From positions 434,001-498,000 of the forward strand of contig BCHX01000001.1 in the NCBI GenBank assembly GCA_001599755.1: a stretch of 64,000 nt of DNA. The letters are read 5' to 3'. The notes under the pieces were generated by a model, which saw nothing but the letters and a program-made list of their open reading frames with translations, was not told the origin of the DNA and searched no databases. The position numbers were made by a program, and so were the translations under genes. Every line of letters starts with the position of its first letter. Position 1 is the first letter of the stretch. This stretch comes from Gliomastix tumulicola (taxonomy: Eukaryota > Ascomycota > Sordariomycetes > Hypocreales > Bionectriaceae). Positions 57,916 through 64,000 of the stretch are shown here, one piece after another.

Positions 57916-60900
57916 GGTGACAGTGGACCTTGGTTGGTGGAAACCGGGCACTCTGGCAGAAAGAATGGGGGAAACGGGCGGGAGAAGGCGAAAGGGAAAG
58001 GGTTGGGGCGAAAAGAGAGAGAGAGAGGGAGAGAGAGGAGGGGGACCTGGGGGATAGGGCTCGATGGCGGACTGTTAGCAGGTACTTAAATAATCCAGGA
58101 TGCTCGTGGACAGATTGGCCAAGCCCAGGACGCGTCGAATGTTCAGTGGCAGCACAGACTACCAGTGCCTACCACGGCGGCCCAACAGTCCAGCACGTCC
58201 ACCTGCCCCTTTCAGCAGGTAGTCATACGCGGGCCAAGCTAATTCCCCAGAGTGCCCTGCTGCGCGGGCTACCTTATCTCACTAGCGGCTCCAAAAGGGC
58301 CCCCGAGTTGGAGCCAACCCCGAGACGAAGCCCCTTGGCGTCTGGCGGAGTCGCCGGTGCAACTATCACATGAGGACGGCCAGCGAGTCCCGGCAGGCCT
58401 TTGAGCACCTTCTGGAGCGGTTCCAGCGCCTTGGCCGCGCACTTGGCGGATGCTTGGGCCAACTTCGCTTCTGCTTGGCGGCCGAACAGAGAGTCGCTAC
58501 TGGCCCCCCTAAGTGTGGTGATGAGCGGCACGGTAGGTAATAGATACTGGGTCCAGGTCACTCCCTCGTCGGGTGGTGTGCCAGCGCGTCACGTATTCAT
58601 CCTTATCTTCCGAGGCCCGCTGGCCAGGCTGCTATCATGCCTTGGCCATTGCGCAATCAATAGAGGAGGGGTGAGAAATTTGATTAGAAGATACGATGGA
58701 GGGGAGGGGGGGGTTCGGGGGTTCTTGAGCCGATGGGCAATTCACCTGTGTGTGTGGTCTGACGACTCCACGGCGGGCTCTAGGCATTTCTTTTTGTCTT
58801 CCCGTGCTGCTTACTCCCTGTTTGGCATCTTTGTGTGTGAGTCGACTGCATTCTCTATCACTGCGCGGGCTGCAGGAATCCCCCCTAATTATATTCCGTA
58901 CGGGGTATGCACGACAATCAATGAGCGGCCCAGATTAAGACCAGGATGTAGTCCCGATAGAGCGCAGCGCGCGATGTGGAAAACCACGAGAAAGAGTCCA
59001 CGCTCGCCAAGGGAAACGCCACATGGACGCATGGACACGTTTGGGGGGACCCTTTGCATTCCGCTGACCTGGGCGAGGGCTCCCAAGCCTGACCTCAGCC
59101 GTGGGAAGCCGCTCAGAAGCGCCGATGCAGACGAAGTAATAATTATTACGTATCTACAAGGCCGAGGGCCTTCTCGCTTCTTTGTTAGATTGATGCGCAC
59201 TGGCATGTGATGATCGCTGGTGTAGGTGTTGCAGGTGGTGTAGGGGCGGTGTGAGATACGGGCATCGGCTGGGGAATACGGCGGACGACGAAGTCGCACA
59301 GGAAACCTCGCCACCGTATGACCAATGCAAACTGGAGATTCTCTTTGTCGATCGCTTCGCTTGTGCGAGTAGGCCTAGAAAATCGGACGATGAAGTTTGC
59401 AGCAGCCTCCTTTTTGTTGGAAGAACGCAGGACAGACTAGTCGCCCGCTACGGTTTTTACTTTTTAAGCTTATCTTGAAGTGTGGAGGGGGGGATTCGGG
59501 TGGCAAAACAAGAATCAGCCATCCAAGGGGGAACAAGAGTGAACCGACGCTGGCCACCTCGTGCATCCTTTGTGTGCGGTGCGTGTGTGTGCGCGCACCA
59601 GCTCGAAACAGGTATCCAGGACGGACGGCTTGCTTGGCTGGCACAGCGCAGGTTGGCAAAGTCTTGTCAGTGCTGATCTCAGGATGATCCTTTCACCTGT
59701 GATTTGATAACTACTGCACCACCGAAAGGATCAGCTGGCAGGGAAGAGGGGGTCGTTGAGGGAAGATTGGCACTAAAAAGAACTAATGAAGGGGCATCCC
59801 CTCCCCCTGCCCGACTCTGGGGGCCAGCCAATGACTGGCGGAGAAACTGAAGCTGACCCAGTCGGCCCACAGCTCTTCATGCAGTCCTGGGTTAGTCTCG
59901 CTCGTGTTTGTCCTCTGCCAACCTTCCAAAGCAGCATCTCGATGGCAATGCCCAGAGGAGGATGGCTTTGTCCCACGGTCATCTGCTTCACGCGACCAAG
60001 ACTGGGAGAGGTCGCTCAAAGAAACACCCTGCGTGCAATCTAAGAAAAGAAAAGAAAGAGAAAAAAAAAACGCTGGATCATGTCTCACTCACGGTCAAGG
60101 AGAGGCAAATATCGGACCATCGGCTGACATCCGTGCTAACGTTATGTTGGGCGCAAAATCAGCTGAATGAGTGAAGCGTTATCATTCGGCCTGAGATTTT
60201 CCAGAGCGCAAGCGAAGTAAGCACGCAGGGCACTAAACCCGACCGCAAGCCCAGTACATTTTCGCTGCTCAGCAGCCTGGACGCCACATTTGCCAAGCAG
60301 CTGGGCGACTCAGAGGCCAGTCTTGGCGCCCTGCCGTTATGCCGGATGCTTGTTCGACCTTCCCTGTCCTCTGTCTCCAAACTCAAGCATTCATTGGCTT
60401 CATGTGCAGCGTTCAAAGATGTTGACGTGGAACGAGGAGGATCCGCAAAGTGAAATATATTAAATGGTTGAGTGCTTGCTAGACAGCGGTGTTCCAAAGT
60501 CGCATCAAATCGGCCTCTTACTCGGCGATATCTGATAAGCCTGAGACATGTGGTTTTGAAATCTGCCTTATCAACAAGGAGAGTATGCGGTGAGGTGATC
60601 TCAGCCAGCCACCCTGTACAACCAGATCGACCGGGCTTGGTAGACGGCACACGGCCGAAATCAGGAGAGGAAGCCTCCTGCACCACATCGTTCGTCACGC
60701 CAGTCGGCCACGATCAATCACGCCTTCTTTGTGGCCATCCAGCACCTGGCCGAGGCTCATTATTCGCGTCACCCTTTTTCGCGCTCTCCATGTGATCACA
60801 CAATGCTACTTACATTTCAGGTGCAAGAGGGGACAGCCGCCCCGCCTCAGGTACTCAGTGGCGTGGTCTCACCCACGTTATCAAGTGATTTCCTACGCTT

Positions 60901-62285
60901 GATGAAGCTGTTCAATGGTCATGGACAAATAGTCCGATGCGCGGAGTAGAAGCTGACTGCTGCCACGAACGTGCTGTTTTTGAGACCTTTCTTCAGCAGC
61001 CTACAGCTATGTTCCGACAGATTTCCTTTCATAATTGAACGCATCCAAGGCGTATTCTTCATTGCTCGTCCAGGAACTGCCGAGAGTAGCACATCTTACA
61101 GCGCTAGCTTCTGATCCAAAGAGCACGACCTTTAAAAAACGATTCCATGAAGGAGAGCATTGAATCTGACTAATCGACATCTTGTCCGAAGCCGGCCTCG
61201 TCTGCGCTCTGTATATGAGAGTTTGCTTCCGATAGTTTTGTCTTCACTCGCGACCTGTACATCCCATGGAGTTCGCTCTTGTCCATTACATTGAGGATCA
61301 TTGAGTACTCAACTAGTTTCAGGCTCCGTCCCAATTCCGTACCTTCAACCTACACTTCACCACTGAGCTTGTCTGGTTTGGAAAAGAGCGTCGGAACTGC
61401 TACTGCCCGCTCAATGAACTTTTAGTCACGCATTGACTTGATCACGAATGAAATGAACAATAGTAATGCCTTTCAAGAGTAATGCCACTTGAAATTAATG
61501 AGCAACGCTGGAAGGGAGGGAAACACCCTTCCTTGCTGCTCATCACTCCCAGAGGCGCGACATGACGCGCGTGAGAATGCCCACAGTATTCATGCTCTAT
61601 CTACCAATATGTATAGAACTCGGAAGCTAAATTCATGAGGCTTTGTGAGCATCACCCTAGGCTGTCGTAATTATGATAATGAGAAGAATGGTACCTCTCA
61701 TACACAGCCATGAACCTCTCTAGAACGCAGCCTAATATTTTCAATTTATCTCTCCATTTGCCAATTCCCAAAACACAAATCCATCATTCGTGCTGTATAC
61801 AACTACGGGACCAATCTTTTCAGTCCAAGAACATGGTATATGGAAATGTTCCCCGGCACGATTCACGGATCGAAGTCAACTTCGAATATTCCTCGAAGCT
61901 TCGATGACAATTCCCTGTCAGTGAATCACGAAGATCGGGTACATGATCCGAATCTAGACGAATGGCTACATAGAATACTTAATGTTCTACTGAGATCCGA
62001 AAAAAAAGGAGCAAAACATCGCGACGGACCGCTTGGAACTGCGTGAACGTCTATTGTTGCAACGGCATCTTTTCTAAAGCTCTCCCCTTGAGCACCGAGA
62101 CCCAAAATGTATGCTTGAAAGGGCTGGTTTGGTGCAAAGTATATCTACCCCTCTAACCTGCCCTCCTCATGGCAAATTCTCTTACCTTCCAACCATAAAC
62201 ACTGAGATCTTCTCTACTTGCAAAAGTACCAAAACAAGCATCTGTGTCCTTGGAATATCTGTTAGCTTACACGAAAATACTAATC
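57916..62285. other. 4.4-kb gene-free region
   Basis: The first 150 bp are the GA-rich promoter of the NSS gene (58014-58038). Beyond it no frame has a recognised domain. The frames 61710-61907 and 61840-62046 have ATGs but no features. From about 60900 the sequence is AT-richer than the window average. No transposase, terminal repeats or RNA gene was seen. Confidence 0.45.
58014..58038. repeat. GA-rich simple repeat
   Basis: An interrupted GA run just upstream of the NSS start; it is a CT-rich leader when read on the coding strand. Confidence 0.85.
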
Positions 62286-62390
62286 ATGGCGCCGGGTTTG
62301 ACGCGAATCATAGCCTAGGTGGCTTTTTCCGCGAGCCTGGTCGGCTTAGTCCTTCTGGCCGCGTACACTCCCAGCTATCTTAGTGGGTGG
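62286..62390 (+). pseudogene. Probable original 5' end of the GT2 gene, interrupted by TAG
   Basis: ATG at 62286 opens MAPGLTRIIA, then TAG at 62316, and the same frame continues as a membrane helix straight into the GT2 domain. The dinucleotide context (CC-TAG-G) is what a CpA to TpA change of CAG would leave. The alternative is that CTAG at 62315-62318 is a splice acceptor with a CTAAT branch site near 62277 and an unseen upstream exon. Confidence 0.45.
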
Positions 62391-63683
62391 ATGTATGGTT
62401 CGCCAGGAGCAGCTTTCGCTGTGATTTTTACACTTCGGTACACACGCTTCATTGGCCATTTCATCGGTTACCACTGGCTCTACAGCCCGTCTCCCGTGTT
62501 CTCATCCCAGCCATCACTCACCGGCGAGGATGTTTCCGTGATTCTTCCCACTGTCGAGCCACACGGTCCTGACTTCGAGTCGTGCGTGCTGTCGATCCTG
62601 CGGGCAAAGCCAGCCAATCTCTTCGTGGTCACTGTTGGAAACACTCTCTTGACAGAGTGTAAGCGAGTGCTAGCCCATTTGACGGCCTTCAATTCCCCTA
62701 CCACCGTCTGGGTCTCTGCACTACCTGTCGCTTCCAAGCGGAAGCAGGTTGCTCATGCAGTGCCCCGAGTTACCACCGCCATTACCATTCTTGCAGATGA
62801 TCACGTCTTCTGGACCAGCGATGATTTCCTCGCCGCCATCCTTGCTCCCTTTGAGAATGAAGATGTCGGTGCTGTTGCTCCGGTGAAGAGAGTCATACGC
62901 ACCACTGAGGGTGAATGGTCCTTTAAGTCGATCCTGAACTTCCTCGCATGCGGCTACCTCCAGCGGCATAACTGGGAGCTCAGGGCTTCCAACGCCATCG
63001 ACGGAGGAGTCTTCGTGATTTCCGGTCGGACCGCAGCGTACCGCACGCACGTTCTACAGGCTCCAGGTCTTCTTCATCGTCTTTGCAATGAGAAGTTCTT
63101 CTTTGGCCTCTTTGGAGGCAGAGAGGGTCTCGGCCCGGATGACGATAACTTCCTCACCCGTGAAGTAATCTATCAAGGCTTGAAGATCAAATTCCAGGAT
63201 ACGAAGGATGCCACCATTGTGACCACGCTCGGAGAATGGCCCAAGTTCCGTGGACAGCTGATTCGCTGGGCGCGAACCACTTTCCGAAGCAACCCCGTGA
63301 TGCTGCGCAGCCCACGGTTTTTCGCGCGGTATACCTGGTCCTATCTCATGGTCTACTTCGCAGGAATCACCAATTTCGCCCTTCTGTGGGATGTTGCTCT
63401 CGTCATGGCCCTTCCGAGCCATGGATTTCTCCCCGTCCTCGCCCTTCTTTCTTGGTTCGTCTTCACGAAGACGGTCAAACTCTACCCTCACTTGGCTCGC
63501 CATCCGGATGATATTTTGCTCCTACCGGCGCAGATCGCCTTTGGCTATGTTCACAGCGTGATCAAGCTCTGGGCTCTCCTCACATTCTGGGACTGCGGTT
63601 GGTCGGGCAGGAACTTGGACGATATTGCCACCGAGGGCCGGGAGTTCGAGTGGGAGATGGTCGAGAGTGATGAGGTCGAGTGA
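62391..63683 (+). CDS. GT2 polysaccharide-synthase-like glycosyltransferase (5' end uncertain)
   Basis: From the ATG at 62391 the frame gives 430 residues without an intron. GT2 motifs are intact: VSVILPTVEPHG for the nucleotide fold, ILADDH for the metal-binding acids, GLGPDDDNFLTREV for the acceptor region, and RGQLIRWART, a Q-x3-RW-like product-binding motif. Two or three C-terminal membrane helices follow (YLMVYFAGITNFALLWDVAL, then VLALLSWFVF). This resembles the hyaluronan-synthase-like and CPS1-like fungal enzymes that make a cell-surface glycan. The frame extends upstream as a hydrophobic helix (VAFSASLVGLVLLAAYTPSY), and a good ATG lies at 62286, but the codon at 62316-62318 is TAG. 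It may be a nonsense mutation, an intron acceptor (CTAG) or a sequencing error. The truncated form would lack most of its first membrane helix. Confidence 0.8.
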   Translation: MYGSPGAAFAVIFTLRYTRFIGHFIGYHWLYSPSPVFSSQPSLTGEDVSVILPTVEPHGPDFESCVLSILRAKPANLFVVTVGNTLLTECKRVLAHLTAFNSPTTVWVSALPVASKRKQVAHAVPRVTTAITILADDHVFWTSDDFLAAILAPFENEDVGAVAPVKRVIRTTEGEWSFKSILNFLACGYLQRHNWELRASNAIDGGVFVISGRTAAYRTHVLQAPGLLHRLCNEKFFFGLFGGREGLGPDDDNFLTREVIYQGLKIKFQDTKDATIVTTLGEWPKFRGQLIRWARTTFRSNPVMLRSPRFFARYTWSYLMVYFAGITNFALLWDVALVMALPSHGFLPVLALLSWFVFTKTVKLYPHLARHPDDILLLPAQIAFGYVHSVIKLWALLTFWDCGWSGRNLDDIATEGREFEWEMVESDEVE

Positions 63684-64000
63684 GTTGTTTTTTCTTTCCA
63701 CATTCTCTGCACTTTCTACTGTTATTTCTTTGCGCGCGAATGTTTATTTCACGATCAGTCATGGCTCCTTGAGTAGCACGAGGACCATGATACATATTTC
63801 ATGAATTTCTTGTGGCAACCTCGAGTAGTATGAGGACCACGTCTTAATACACAATCAAGCAAAAACACATCTTCCCCTATAAAACGATCAAGTCCACGCA
63901 AGTGATTTATAATACACATCTATTCTCACAATATTTTGACTTTATCCTATCGCCTTTCGAGGAGCTTCTGACAAGGTTCATGACATTAATACTCAAAATT
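63684..64000. other. 3' flank of the GT2 gene
   Basis: AT-rich 3' sequence. A diverged direct repeat is present, GAGTAGCACGAGGACCA (63772-63788) and GAGTAGTATGAGGACCA (63822-63838), differing only by C/T transitions. No gene was seen to the window edge. Confidence 0.5.

Noticed and set aside
56323..58089. 588-residue open frame on the plus strand
   Set aside because: Antisense to the NSS transporter; acidic low-complexity composition from reversed membrane-helix codons.
61710..62046. Two overlapping short frames with ATG upstream of the GT2 gene
   Set aside because: No domain, no codon bias and no clear splice link to the GT2 frame.
1..64000. tRNA, 5S rRNA, CRISPR arrays, transposase or reverse-transcriptase genes
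   Set aside because: No tRNA B-box with matching arms, 5S-like sequence, spaced repeats, or transposase/RT motifs were found by eye on either strand. A tRNAscan or repeat search would be decisive.

Overview
The window is nuclear DNA of a filamentous ascomycete, most likely a Sordariomycete. The evidence is short introns (mostly 50-75 bp) with GT..AG ends and CTAAC/CTGAC-type branch sites, pyrimidine-rich leaders, Zn2Cys6 regulators and HET, NACHT, DUF7025, DUF7708 and DUF7580 proteins, which are typical of fungi. Splice sites below were worked out by hand from reading frames and junctions. Every internal exon chain closes in frame, but no transcript data were available. I saw no rRNA or tRNA gene, CRISPR array or intact transposon.

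Region 1 (1-713) is the 5' part of a secreted Asp-box beta-propeller protein that runs off the left edge. Region 2 (1.3-18.3 kb) is a block of five self/non-self-recognition-type genes. These are an AAA+ ATPase with a DUF7025 region, a DUF7708 STAND-like protein with no P-loop, a HET-domain protein, a DUF7580 protein and a 1995-residue C2H2 zinc-finger protein in nine exons. Two divergent pairs share promoters of about 0.9 kb. The giant C2H2 protein carries a decayed retropepsin-like segment, an ELL-like winged-helix segment, an exact 63-bp tandem repeat and a duplicated finger pair.

Region 3 (18.5-30.2 kb) is metabolic and membrane: an MDR enoyl-reductase-like protein, an ADH6/CAD-type alcohol dehydrogenase, a TRP/flavin-carrier membrane protein, and a Zn2Cys6 regulator divergent from an alpha/beta hydrolase. 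Region 4 (30.2-43.2 kb) is gene-poor, with one small hypothetical gene and a secreted GMC oxidoreductase. Region 5 (43.2-52.3 kb) holds a secreted bilirubin-oxidase-type multicopper oxidase, a MAL-type module (Zn2Cys6 activator divergent from a GH13 maltase) and an acyl-CoA-oxidase-like gene. Region 6 (52.6-57.9 kb) holds a NACHT NLR-like protein and a neurotransmitter:sodium symporter (NSS) family transporter. A 4.4-kb gene-free stretch follows. The last gene is a GT2 polysaccharide-synthase-like gene with an in-frame TAG just after its most natural start.

The best leads are the recognition-gene block and the composite C2H2 protein with its repeat. Next are the maltose module with paired CGG-N2-CGG sites and the GT2 nonsense codon.
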